Shown: positions 15,118 to 23,499 of the stretch, piece after piece
Layout of the letters: each line of letters begins with the position of its first letter
Position numbering within the stretch: the first letter of the stretch is position 1
Source of the DNA: CAYLRY01 sp964386535
Lineage (GTDB): Bacteria; Chloroflexota; Dehalococcoidia; Dehalococcoidales; UBA3254
Length of the DNA: 64,000 bases
Reading direction: 5' to 3'
NCBI GenBank assembly: GCA_964386535.1
Contig: CAYLRY010000012.1
Span: 1 to 64,000, forward strand
Translations under genes and position numbers: made by a program
The notes under the pieces: model-generated
Told to the model about the DNA's origin: nothing
The model's input: only the letters and a program-made list of their open reading frames with translations
Database searches by the model: none

Positions 15118-16425
15118 ATGAGCAAGCAGAAATGGGAAACCAGACCTCTAGATATTTGGAACAAAGCCAAGGAGATGCGGGCCAGATGGCAGAAGTCCAT
15201 CGACTCCGCAGCCTCTGAGAATGTACTGCTGGCCCAGGGCAACTGCTGGTGGGCGGATGGTTTTGCCAATCTACGCGTTATTGAAGACAACCCGGTAGGG
15301 GCCATGATGTGTAATAAAAGCGACGAGTTCAGCCGGATTTGCCGGGCAGCCGGTGAAATCAAAGGCTGGGGACGTGAAATTTGCGGCTACCAGTTGAACT
15401 GCTGGGGCGCCATGTACCTGGGTTACCAGATGGACGGCAGCAAGTTCCCTATGCGGGATATGGTGATTCCCTTCCCAGACCCCTGCGACCAGCATACCAA
15501 GCGCGGCCAGGCCCCTATGGACTATTCGCCGATACCCCGCTGGCAGGGCAACTTCCCGCTTTATACCGGCCCTAGGGACCCTGAACGTGAAAAAGCCATG
15601 ATTGAAGATAAGGTGGAATGCATTCTCAGACAGATCAGCGAGATTGAAAGAATTTTTGGCACCAAATTTGACGATGAGAAGTTTATCCAGGGTTTGACCC
15701 TGAACCGCGACATTGCTCCGTATGCCCAGGATGTTTGCCGGGCTATACAGAACGTCCCAACGCCTATCGGTCAGAAGGATCTGTATTCATTTTATACCCT
15801 GGGTGGTTTGACCAAGATGGACCCTGCTGAAACTTTGGACCTGTGGAAATCGCTCCGCGATGAAGTGGTATGGCGGGCCCAGAATAAGATTGCTGCGGTG
15901 GGCAATGAAAGGTACCGCTGGATGGAAACCCATCCGCCGCCATGGCATTTCTTGAGATATTACCGCTATATGGAGAAGTACGGCGCGGTCTGTGTTGGAT
16001 CCCAGTACAGCCATATGATGGGCGGGGCCTTCGAATTCAAACCTGATGGTACCTGGGCGCCCAGAGATGTATCGGATATTAGAAAGAAAAATATAAAAAC
16101 CAGAGAGGATGCTGTCAGAGCGCTGGTAGGCGAGGATGCCAGAGGACATAACTTTAAAGTAGATGAAGTCATACGGCCTTATGCCCTCTGCGAATTTGCC
16201 AAAGCTTATAAATGTGATGGCGCTATCCTGCCCCTGTGGCGCGGAGGAGTGGGCTGCACCGTGACCCGTAAGGAACAGGCTCTGCGGTTGAGTGAAATCG
16301 GTGTGCGGGTGATGCATTATGAAGGCTCCCAGCCGGGCGATCGTACGGATCTGGATGAAAACCGCTTCCTGGACCAGTTGGATGTCTGGATGGAAAGCCA
16401 GGGACTGTGCAAGTTAGAAGATTAA
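15118..16425 (+). CDS. bzdO: benzoyl-CoA reductase subunit, BcrB/BzdO-like
   Basis: 435 residues, the larger substrate-binding partner of the previous gene. The opening RPLDIWNKAKEMRARW and the segment REICGYQLNCWGAMYLGYQ resemble BcrB/BzdO, where a conserved cysteine after the RE(I/M) motif binds the [4Fe-4S] cluster. Further cysteines stand in DPCDQH and GVGCTVTRKEQ. A GGAGG precedes the ATG. The 145-base gap before it is low-complexity (TTTAGAG runs). Together with the previous subunit it should form the module that reduces the aromatic ring using electrons raised by ATP hydrolysis. The alternative is another member of the HgdAB superfamily acting on an unknown acyl-CoA. Confidence 0.72.
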   Translation: MSKQKWETRPLDIWNKAKEMRARWQKSIDSAASENVLLAQGNCWWADGFANLRVIEDNPVGAMMCNKSDEFSRICRAAGEIKGWGREICGYQLNCWGAMYLGYQMDGSKFPMRDMVIPFPDPCDQHTKRGQAPMDYSPIPRWQGNFPLYTGPRDPEREKAMIEDKVECILRQISEIERIFGTKFDDEKFIQGLTLNRDIAPYAQDVCRAIQNVPTPIGQKDLYSFYTLGGLTKMDPAETLDLWKSLRDEVVWRAQNKIAAVGNERYRWMETHPPPWHFLRYYRYMEKYGAVCVGSQYSHMMGGAFEFKPDGTWAPRDVSDIRKKNIKTREDAVRALVGEDARGHNFKVDEVIRPYALCEFAKAYKCDGAILPLWRGGVGCTVTRKEQALRLSEIGVRVMHYEGSQPGDRTDLDENRFLDQLDVWMESQGLCKLED

Positions 16426-16461
16426 AATATCACTGTTTGCAGAAATTAGCAGGAGATTAAG

Positions 16462-17232
16462 ATGATTACAGCAGGCATAGATCTGGGAATAGAGACCGTA
16501 AAGGCGGTAATTCTTAAAGACGGCCAGGTGATAGCCCGGAGCATAGCACTTTCCGGAGGTGCCAACCGGTCCCAGTCAGCCGAGCAGGTATGGAACCAGG
16601 CGCTGGCTTCAGCGGGGCTTAAAGCCTCAGATGTAAGCCGGGTGGTAGCTACCGGGCAGGGAAAAAACGACGTTAAATTCGCTTCTAAAAAGGCCGTAGA
16701 ACCAGTGGCTGATGCCAGAGCGGCCCGCTTTTTATACGCTGCTGCCAGGTCAGTGGTGGATGCCGGCGCCGATCAGGTGCGGGTGGTGACGCTGGATGCC
16801 GGTGACAAAATCCTGGAAGTGGTTATGAATCAAAAGTGCGCCGCTGGCCTGGGGCTTCTCCTCAGATCAATGGCCAGAACGCTGGGAACAACAGTAGAGG
16901 AAATGGCTCAGATTAAAGGTGAACCTCCGGCCAAGGCAGTCAGTGATATCTGTCCGGTTTTCGCTGAACTGGACGCCATTGCTTTAATACATAACAACGT
17001 GCCCAAACCGGACATTATCCGGGCGCTGCACGAATCAACCGCTGTTAAGATTAATGCCATCCTTAATGATAAAATTAAGCCGGAGCGTCATAATACAGTT
17101 TTAATCGGAGGCCTGGCTAAAAATAAAGGACTTGTTGAAGCCCTGGAGAGACGTTCCGGCATTAACTTTCTGATCCCGGACCAGCCGGAGTTCGGCTGTG
17201 CGCTGGGAGCAGCTCTGATAGGAGCAGAATAA
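16462..17232 (+). CDS. bzdP: BadF/BcrA-type ATPase, small activator subunit (BzdP-like)
   Basis: 256 residues of the ASKHA ATPase fold. The phosphate loop GIDLGIETVKAVILKDG opens the protein. The two cysteines that hold the bridging [4Fe-4S] cluster are in NQKCAAGLGLLL and DICPVFAELDA. IGGLAKNKGLVEAL is the adenosine motif. In this family two ATPase subunits share one cluster and inject low-potential electrons into the ring-reducing module. The protein is clearly different from the next one, so the activator is a heterodimer, the hallmark of class I benzoyl-CoA reductase. AGGAG precedes the ATG. Confidence 0.78.
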   Translation: MITAGIDLGIETVKAVILKDGQVIARSIALSGGANRSQSAEQVWNQALASAGLKASDVSRVVATGQGKNDVKFASKKAVEPVADARAARFLYAAARSVVDAGADQVRVVTLDAGDKILEVVMNQKCAAGLGLLLRSMARTLGTTVEEMAQIKGEPPAKAVSDICPVFAELDAIALIHNNVPKPDIIRALHESTAVKINAILNDKIKPERHNTVLIGGLAKNKGLVEALERRSGINFLIPDQPEFGCALGAALIGAE

Positions 17233-17428
17233 TAATATTAATAATCAGTATTGCGGATGTTAAATACTACCAATAATACAAGAAAGAAGGGTTGTTTGGT
17301 ATTGGTGAGTACCAAGGGAAGGCCGGGTTAATCGGTCCTTGGTTATGAAATATTGGTTGTATTGGTATTTGTTGGCAGTATTTATAGTATTAAAAATTAG
17401 AAACCAGGTCTGAACAGGAGGTCTTAAA

Positions 17429-18310
17429 ATGGCTCGAGAATACTGGAAATGGCCGGAATCCACGTGGCAGGCTGTGGATATTGATTGGAAGAAAGCTAAA
17501 ACTATTACCGCCGGAGTGGATATAGGCGCTGTCAGTTCACAGGCAGTAGTAATATGCGACGGCCGGCTTTTTTGCTATGCTAACATACGCACATTGCCGG
17601 AGAGCCGCCAGAGCGCTGTGACTGTAATGCAGAAAGCACTGGCAGGATCTCAAATGAGAACTGAAGATATCCAGGCCATCTGCGCCACAGGTTACGGCCG
17701 TAAAAACGTACCATTTGCCAACATGACAGCTAATGAAATCAACTGCCACGCCAAAGGAGCGCGTTTCATGTTTGGACCGTCTGTTCGTACAGTGGCAGAC
17801 CTTGGAGGCCAGGCAGTAAAAGCCGTCAAACTCTTCGAATGGGAACGCATCCGCGATATTGTAGCCCAGGACAAATGCGCTACCGGCATGGGCCGCGCTA
17901 TTGAAATTATGGCTGACCTTATGCAGGTACCGATTCAGGAGATGGGTGAGAGATCGCTTCAGGTGGTTAAAGACCCTGAACCAGTCAGCACCACCTGTTA
18001 TGCCTTTGCTGATACCGAGGCCTATGGTCTTTTACGTGAAGGTTACTCCGAAAGCCAGGTCCTGGCTGCTTACTTGTTTGCCATTGCCTGCCGTATTTAT
18101 CCCATGGTAGGACGTTTAACCCCGGAAAAAGAGCTGGCCTTTACCGGCGGTCTGGCTAAAAATCCGGGTATAGTCAAACGCCTGGAAAAATTAATGGGTA
18201 TCAAAGCCATCACCAGCGAGTACGATCCCATGCTGGCCGGAGCCATCGGAGCAGCCTTAATGGCTGGAGCGCCTGTTGGACAGGAAGGACTGGTAGCCGC
18301 CAGAGTGTAG
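17429..18310 (+). CDS. bzdQ: BadF/BcrA-type ATPase, second activator subunit (BzdQ-like)
   Basis: 293 residues. Same fold as the preceding gene: phosphate loop GVDIGAVSSQAVVICDG at about residue 30, ATGYGRKNVPFAN, cluster cysteines in AQDKCATGMGRAIEIMA and STTCYAFADTEAYGLL, and FTGGLAKNPGIVKRL. The roughly 25-residue N-terminal extension is typical of the BcrA/BzdQ side of the heterodimer. A GGAGGTCTT site precedes the ATG. The 196-base gap to the previous gene contains imperfect TTGGTATTGGT repeats. A hairpin follows the stop. Ferredoxin reduced by the oxoacid oxidoreductases in this window could be the electron donor (inference). Confidence 0.78.
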   Translation: MAREYWKWPESTWQAVDIDWKKAKTITAGVDIGAVSSQAVVICDGRLFCYANIRTLPESRQSAVTVMQKALAGSQMRTEDIQAICATGYGRKNVPFANMTANEINCHAKGARFMFGPSVRTVADLGGQAVKAVKLFEWERIRDIVAQDKCATGMGRAIEIMADLMQVPIQEMGERSLQVVKDPEPVSTTCYAFADTEAYGLLREGYSESQVLAAYLFAIACRIYPMVGRLTPEKELAFTGGLAKNPGIVKRLEKLMGIKAITSEYDPMLAGAIGAALMAGAPVGQEGLVAARV

Positions 18311-18325
18311 AGTATAATATTATAT

Positions 18326-18349
18326 ACACCCCAGCTTTCGCTGGGGTGT
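18326..18349 (+). terminator. hairpin after the benzoyl-CoA reductase operon
   Basis: ACACCCCAGC, loop TTTC, GCTGGGGTGT: a perfect 10-bp stem 15 bases past the stop codon. The T-run is short, so termination may be partial and allow some read-through into the Crp/Fnr gene. Confidence 0.6.
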
Positions 18350-18422
18350 TCGGCCTCCATCGAGAAAGTACATAATGAATTCTGAAGTCATTATTTACTG
18401 GTTGAAACCATAAAAAGTAAAA

Positions 18423-19106
18423 ATGGCTATTGATTTAGAAACGCTGAAAACGATTAACTACTTTGAAGGGCTTTCCGATAAAGAGCTGGAGGCTATTAAG
18501 GACTACGTCAGCGAGAAACAGGTAGCTAAAGGCGAAGTATTTCTACGTCAGGGTGAGGCTTCAGATTATCTGTATTATGTTGTCTCCGGCCTGGTAAAAG
18601 TATATAAGACCTCACCCTTTGGTAAGGAACAAATACTGCATATTGCTCCACCCGGTGATTCCCTGAATGACGTTTCCACTTTTGATGGCGGACCCAGCGC
18701 TGCCAGCATGTTGGCCATGACCCCTGTACACCTTTATGCCATTCGCAAATCTGACCTAAGCATTATCCTGCATGATCCTCCACGCATATATATGAATATC
18801 ATCAAAGCCCTGGCTAAGCGTGTACGCCGAGACTCCAACCTGGTGGAAGAGCTTTCCTTCAGCCAGGTCCTAACCCGGCTGGCTAGACTATTGCTGGGCA
18901 CCTATGCCGGTGAAGAAGCTACAGTGGGACTGGCCCTCACTCAGCAGGAAATGGCCAACATGATCGGTACCACCAGAGAAGGGGTTAACCGCTCTCTGAA
19001 AATTATGGAAGACCGTGGCGCCATCCGTTTGAGCCGCCATCGTGTGGTGGTTCTGGATAAAAAGATCCTGGCCGAAATAATTAAAGAGAGCGGAGAAGAG
19101 AGTTAA
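18423..19106 (+). CDS. Crp/Fnr family transcription regulator
   Basis: 227 residues. The N-terminal cyclic-nucleotide-binding-like beta barrel (VFLRQGEASDYLYYVVSGLVKVYK, residues about 40-65) is followed by the long dimer helix and a C-terminal winged helix (LTQQEMANMIGTTREGVNRSLKIME). No cysteine set typical of the Fe-S form of FNR is present at the N-terminus. Its place after the benzoyl-CoA reductase genes suggests control of aromatic metabolism, and a Crp-like inverted repeat is found in that promoter. The effector is unknown. No strong ribosome site precedes the ATG. Confidence 0.88.
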   Translation: MAIDLETLKTINYFEGLSDKELEAIKDYVSEKQVAKGEVFLRQGEASDYLYYVVSGLVKVYKTSPFGKEQILHIAPPGDSLNDVSTFDGGPSAASMLAMTPVHLYAIRKSDLSIILHDPPRIYMNIIKALAKRVRRDSNLVEELSFSQVLTRLARLLLGTYAGEEATVGLALTQQEMANMIGTTREGVNRSLKIMEDRGAIRLSRHRVVVLDKKILAEIIKESGEES

Positions 19107-19187
19107 AACAATCCCTTTCTTTAACCACCGTTATTCACAACATGTATCAAGAAGATATAAAGCCGGCCAGAGGTTAACAGTTTGGCT

Positions 19188-19403
19188 CTAACCCCCTCTC
19201 AACGACTCCGAATAGCCGTCAAAATACGAGGTCATCATGATTCGAAGTTCGTCTGTAGGCAGGCACTGCCCCTCATTAGATTTGATCTTGGCGGCACAGT
19301 AAGTCTTAGCTGCCTCTCTTGCCGCCCCTTTCTCTATTCCCATCTCATCCAGTATAGCATCTATATCAGATATAGTTGCCATGTTTTGTTTCTTATTAGA
19401 CAT
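19188..19403 (-). CDS. small conserved-looking protein of unknown function
   Basis: 71 residues, mainly helical and mildly charged, with one cysteine pair far apart (TYCAA and GQCLP). The ATG at 19403 is preceded by GGAGGAG at good distance, which is the main reason to call it real. I do not recognise the family. It is a lone gene between the Crp/Fnr regulator and the flavoprotein gene. Confidence 0.5.
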   Translation of the reverse strand: MSNKKQNMATISDIDAILDEMGIEKGAAREAAKTYCAAKIKSNEGQCLPTDELRIMMTSYFDGYSESLRGG

Positions 19404-19623
19404 CAAACTCCTCCTTTAACCAATTAACCTGGAAATTTGCTTTATTTCATTTTATGATGTAAGCTCTCGTGCCTGGCCTCAATCAGTTTATAAAAACCCT
19501 CACTGCGCCTATCCGGTAAGTAGGGCATTATGAACAGGGTTTGCAGAATAGCTTTTCAACCCACAGTTTCAATCATATGTCAAGATGAAAGTAAGTAGTT
19601 ATGAAAAATTCTGGGAGATGCCG

Positions 19624-21702
19624 CTACAGTTTTGTATAGCCTACCCTTGCCCCTTCGCAGATGGCCTCCACAATAAGTCCCTGGTTGGCGCAGCCGCCAA
19701 CTGCATGAGTCTCTTTGGCCAGGCCGTTGAACCTCTTAACTCCCTCAACATCAGGCAGCATGGGAATGGCAATTATATAAGTATCTGCTTTTAAAAGGGT
19801 CTTTTTGCCTTCTTTATCAATAATAGTCAGGCCGCTGTCGTCAATCTTCTCATATTTAACGCCGGTATAGCGTACCACTCCTTTTCTATCAAACCAGGGA
19901 AACAGGCGCATCTGGTCTTCAATAGTAATGCCGTCCGCCAGGGTCTCTCCATTGTGGACAATGGTCACCCGCCGGTTGCGCTTGACCAGAAACTCCGCCA
20001 GCTCACAGCCGTGGATGGCTCCGCCGATTACCACCACGCTTTTACCCACAGGCATCCAGATCCTGGTCAGCTTCAGCAGGGATAGAGGGCTGAAAACCTT
20101 CATCGCTCTCTTTATCATCCCGTGAAAATCAGCGCTGGTTTTAACGTCCCTCCGCTCTACACCGGGTATGTTCAATTGGTCGTGGACCGGGCCGGTGCCG
20201 ATGATCAGGACGTCCGGCTTAAGTTCATTAATTATCGGAGCATCGGCCGGTGTGCCGGTATGTACCGTTACCCCGGCTTTTTTTAGTTGAATTCCGTAAT
20301 ACCTGACCAGCGCCAGAAGATCCGGCATTTGCAGATCTTTAACCAGAGAGGCCAGGGGTAACAAACCTCCCAGCCTGGTGTCTTTTTCAAAAAGCCGTAC
20401 TTCATGTCCCTTTAGGGCAGCCAGGCGGGCAGCCTCCATGCCTGAGGGACCGCCACCCACTACCATTACTTTTTTCTTCTCGGCTGCCGGTTTAAGGACA
20501 AACTCGCGCTCTCTTCCGATGACCGGATTCACTGCGCACTCTACCGGATAATTTTTATTGCGGATGTCAATGCAATGCAGGCAGCCGATGCAAGGGGTGA
20601 TATCTTCAGGCCGGTTTTCCGCCACTTTTCTGGGCAACTCGGTATCAGCCAGGATGCGCCGGGTCATCCCCACAAAGTCCAGCTTGCCCTGCCTGATCAG
20701 TTCTTCACCCATCACAGGGTCCAAACGGCCGGCGCAGAAGACAGGTACTGAAACAGTTTTTTTTACTGCCGCAGCCAGCGGCACCCAGGCCCCTTTGCCT
20801 TTTTTACTCCAGTCCAGGTCTTTGGGCAGGTCAGGAAGCGGCTCAGGATACAGGAATCTATCCGGTTGCAGCATGCCGTCCCGGTGATGATAGTCATGCG
20901 CCCTTACCTGGACGGCATCCGCACCGGCTGCCTCCAGATATCTGGCAAATTGTACACCTTCTTCAAAGGTAGTGCCCTTTTCATGGCCGTATTCAGCGAC
21001 ATTGTAAAGGCAGGTGATGGCAAAATTGCCGCCGATGCGCTTTTTAGCAGTACGAATCACGTCAGCCATAAAACGTGCCCGGTTTTCGATGGTCTGAGGG
21101 CCGTACTCATCATCACGCCTGTTCCAGATACGAGAAAAAAAGGTGTTAATAAAATGACAGGATGAGCCGTTGACCTCACAGCCATCGAACCCGGCTTTAG
21201 CAGCCCGTTCCATGGCATTGACCCAGATATTAATATAAATATCTACTTCTTCACGGCTAAGACCCCGGGGTACGGCAAAACTACCTCCCGGAAGCTCTTC
21301 AGCGGTTAAAGTGGAACAGGCACGCGTATCGCGTTTGGGCAGCTTGCCGGTGGGATTCCAGGGTCCGGCATGCTGGAACTGGATAAAGACCGGGCAGTTG
21401 CCCTGCCGGTGCACTGCATCCGTCAATGCCCGGTAGCTGGGGATATATTTATCTTCGTCAAGGCGCAGTTGAACCGGTGGGTGCTGAACTCCCAGGGGGT
21501 ATTCCACTCCGCATGATTCCACAATCAACAACCCTATCCCACCGCGGGCAATACCCTCATAATAAGCTATCATCCTGTCACTGATGAACCCGGTCGGCTC
21601 GACAAATGAGGTGCCGCTGGCTGTCTTTATCATCCGGTTGCGTAGCTTTAGTTTACCGATATAGGCTGCCTCCAATATCCTGGAAAAATCACTGCTGGAC
21701 AT
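19624..21702 (-). CDS. NADH:flavin oxidoreductase, 2,4-dienoyl-CoA reductase (FadH/BaiCD) type
   Basis: 692 residues. An N-terminal Old-Yellow-Enzyme TIM barrel (LKLRNRMIKTASGT, GFDGCEVNGSSCHFINTFFS with RNRRDDEYG) binds FMN. Cysteines in CIGCLHCIDI and ECAVNPVIG near 350-370 bind a [4Fe-4S] cluster. From about 385 the FAD/NAD domain begins with VMVVGGGPSGMEAARLA, and a second dinucleotide site is SVVVIGGAIHGCELAEFL. The family reduces enoyl-, dienoyl- and enone compounds. Near benzoyl-CoA reductase it could act on a cyclic dienoyl-CoA or a phenylacrylate-type acid, but this is inference. ATG 21702 has GAAGGAG upstream; the longer TTG start would include that site. Confidence 0.88.
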   Translation of the reverse strand: MSSSDFSRILEAAYIGKLKLRNRMIKTASGTSFVEPTGFISDRMIAYYEGIARGGIGLLIVESCGVEYPLGVQHPPVQLRLDEDKYIPSYRALTDAVHRQGNCPVFIQFQHAGPWNPTGKLPKRDTRACSTLTAEELPGGSFAVPRGLSREEVDIYINIWVNAMERAAKAGFDGCEVNGSSCHFINTFFSRIWNRRDDEYGPQTIENRARFMADVIRTAKKRIGGNFAITCLYNVAEYGHEKGTTFEEGVQFARYLEAAGADAVQVRAHDYHHRDGMLQPDRFLYPEPLPDLPKDLDWSKKGKGAWVPLAAAVKKTVSVPVFCAGRLDPVMGEELIRQGKLDFVGMTRRILADTELPRKVAENRPEDITPCIGCLHCIDIRNKNYPVECAVNPVIGREREFVLKPAAEKKKVMVVGGGPSGMEAARLAALKGHEVRLFEKDTRLGGLLPLASLVKDLQMPDLLALVRYYGIQLKKAGVTVHTGTPADAPIINELKPDVLIIGTGPVHDQLNIPGVERRDVKTSADFHGMIKRAMKVFSPLSLLKLTRIWMPVGKSVVVIGGAIHGCELAEFLVKRNRRVTIVHNGETLADGITIEDQMRLFPWFDRKGVVRYTGVKYEKIDDSGLTIIDKEGKKTLLKADTYIIAIPMLPDVEGVKRFNGLAKETHAVGGCANQGLIVEAICEGARVGYTKL

Positions 21703-21865
21703 TAATTTATACTCCTTCAAACTGATTTCAAGACCGACGATAATTACAGAATTAAGAGTTAAATATCAAAAACACAGCTAATATATCAAAAAACCGGTTA
21801 ATTTTTTAGTTTTGATCTGTATTTTTGAGGTTATAGTTCTGATCTTTTAATTTCTGATCCTAAAC

Positions 21866-22795
21866 TCATTTTTTCCCTAAAAACTCCTCAGCATACTGCA
21901 TGGCTGGCTTGAGGGCCACGATGGAGGCATCCAGCAACACCCGTTCTTCAGGTGCAATTTTCCACTCAGGGATTTCATGCACGCCTACAATTCCCAGTAC
22001 AACCGGAACAGACATGCTCATATTATAACAGCCCCATTCGCCATTCAGCACCACTGAACAGGGAATTAGTTCGCCTCTATTTTGGGCAATAGCCCGGCAT
22101 ATGCACATCAAACCTCTGGATGTAGTCCAGGCAGCAGTACGTCCGCTTTTCATCCGTAATTCTTCCAGGATTTGCGGTAAAGCCTTGACCTGCTGACGTA
22201 TTCTTTCTTTAAATACTTCACTGGCTGGGAAAGGCTTGCCGTCAACTTTTATTGAACTGAAAAGCAAGACCTGGCTATCGCCATGTTCGCCGATAATAGT
22301 GGCTTCAACACGGGAGGACTTTATCCCGAGAGCCTGAGCCACAAAAGCTTGAAAGCGTATTGAATCATTGGCTGTATAGCCAATGATTTTATGACGTTCC
22401 ATACCTGTTGCTAGATACATGGCATAATTTAGAGGATCAACCGGATTGGTAGCAGTGATTATTATTGCTTCAGGACTATAGTGCATAATCATTTGAGCAA
22501 AGTCCCTGATCAGCGGCATATTTGGCCGCAGTACATCCATACGTGAGGTTACAATATTAGCTGAGCCGGCGGCGATTAATACCACATTCGAATCCCTGAT
22601 ATCAGGGTAATCACCGGCGCGAACGGTAGTATTTAACCCAGTCACTGTACCGACCAGATCGAAGACGTATTGCTCCAGCTTATTTGGAGAAAAGTTGTCC
22701 ACCAGTACCATTTCGTCAAAGATATTGTGAGTTGCAATATTAAATGCTGCACTGGAACCGATATTACCAGCAGCCCCGATTATACTTATCTTCAT
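21866..22795 (-). CDS. malate/lactate dehydrogenase family protein with altered specificity loop
   Basis: 309 residues. The NAD fold (ISIIGAAGNIGSSAAFNIA), the ATNPVDPLNY strand, the arginine in NDSIRF and the catalytic histidine in GEHGDSQVLLF are those of L-2-hydroxyacid dehydrogenases. The substrate loop reads AAGSANIVTSRMDVLRPN. Malate enzymes have arginine and lactate enzymes glutamine at the key position; here it is asparagine or alanine depending on alignment. It may therefore use another 2-hydroxy acid, for example an aryl-lactate (inference). It stands alone with a long AT-rich upstream region. Confidence 0.8.
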   Translation of the reverse strand: MKISIIGAAGNIGSSAAFNIATHNIFDEMVLVDNFSPNKLEQYVFDLVGTVTGLNTTVRAGDYPDIRDSNVVLIAAGSANIVTSRMDVLRPNMPLIRDFAQMIMHYSPEAIIITATNPVDPLNYAMYLATGMERHKIIGYTANDSIRFQAFVAQALGIKSSRVEATIIGEHGDSQVLLFSSIKVDGKPFPASEVFKERIRQQVKALPQILEELRMKSGRTAAWTTSRGLMCICRAIAQNRGELIPCSVVLNGEWGCYNMSMSVPVVLGIVGVHEIPEWKIAPEERVLLDASIVALKPAMQYAEEFLGKK

Positions 22796-23499
22796 ACTGG
22801 TACTCCTGCGCTATAATTTTCATATATATAACTATATAAGGGTATCATTCATAAATTCCCTGTCAACGCTTAAAAACTAAAAAAGTTTCATTTATAATTT
22901 GGAAAATCAGACTGTTATAGGCTGCCTGAAATTTAAAGCAGGATTCCTTATTGTTTTGATGCTGCCTTATTATTGACATCCGGAATTGGTAAATAAAAAT
23001 AAATAAGTTCAGACCTCCGGCTAGTTATATTTTATATGAAATTATCCATCCACTGCTTAATAACACATTGAAATCAATCCCCTTTGCCGGGTAAGAGAAA
23101 ATATGCAGAGAACAAAAATAGTTGCCGGGATTTATTATTGGAGTGAATTATTAAATTTTAAACCAATATTGAATTAATTCATTATATAAAATGATAATAA
23201 ATATTATAATAATATATTTTTTTATTTTATTTAATAATCATTATTTATTATGCTTTAATTAATCAAATTATTATAAAATGACAATTGACACTAACGCTGA
23301 GATTATATTATCATTAAACGGTATATAATACTTCCTGTCTTGTCCAGTACTTTGACATTAAAAATTGTATCAGTGTAAATAGACAATATATCGCCTGTGA
23401 TCTAATTAAGATGATCTGGTTCAATGTACCGGTTTCATCTCCACCTGTGGTATTATTCAACGTATAATTTACCGCTATAAAAGGAGTGAGAGGTAAGAT
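22796..23499. other. long AT-rich control region upstream of complex 2
   Basis: 704 bases with no gene. Bases 23160-23290 are extremely AT-rich with runs of TTATTATAA type. The right end carries the promoter and operator listed separately. Nothing else recognisable was found. Confidence 0.6.
23352..23404 (+). promoter_or_regulatory. promoter and candidate operator for complex 2
   Basis: TTGACA at 23352-23357, an 18-base gap and TAAATA at 23376-23381. Just downstream lies CAATATATC (23384-23392) continuing as GCCTGTGATCTA. The element reads TATATC-N6-GATCTA and closely matches the inverted repeat over the benzoyl-CoA reductase promoter at 13677-13694. Confidence 0.5.

Noticed and set aside
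13857..17232. 2-hydroxyacyl-CoA dehydratase (Hgd/Fld type) reading of the operon
   Set aside because: Those systems use a single homodimeric activator; here two different ATPases are encoded. Kept as an alternative in the feature text.
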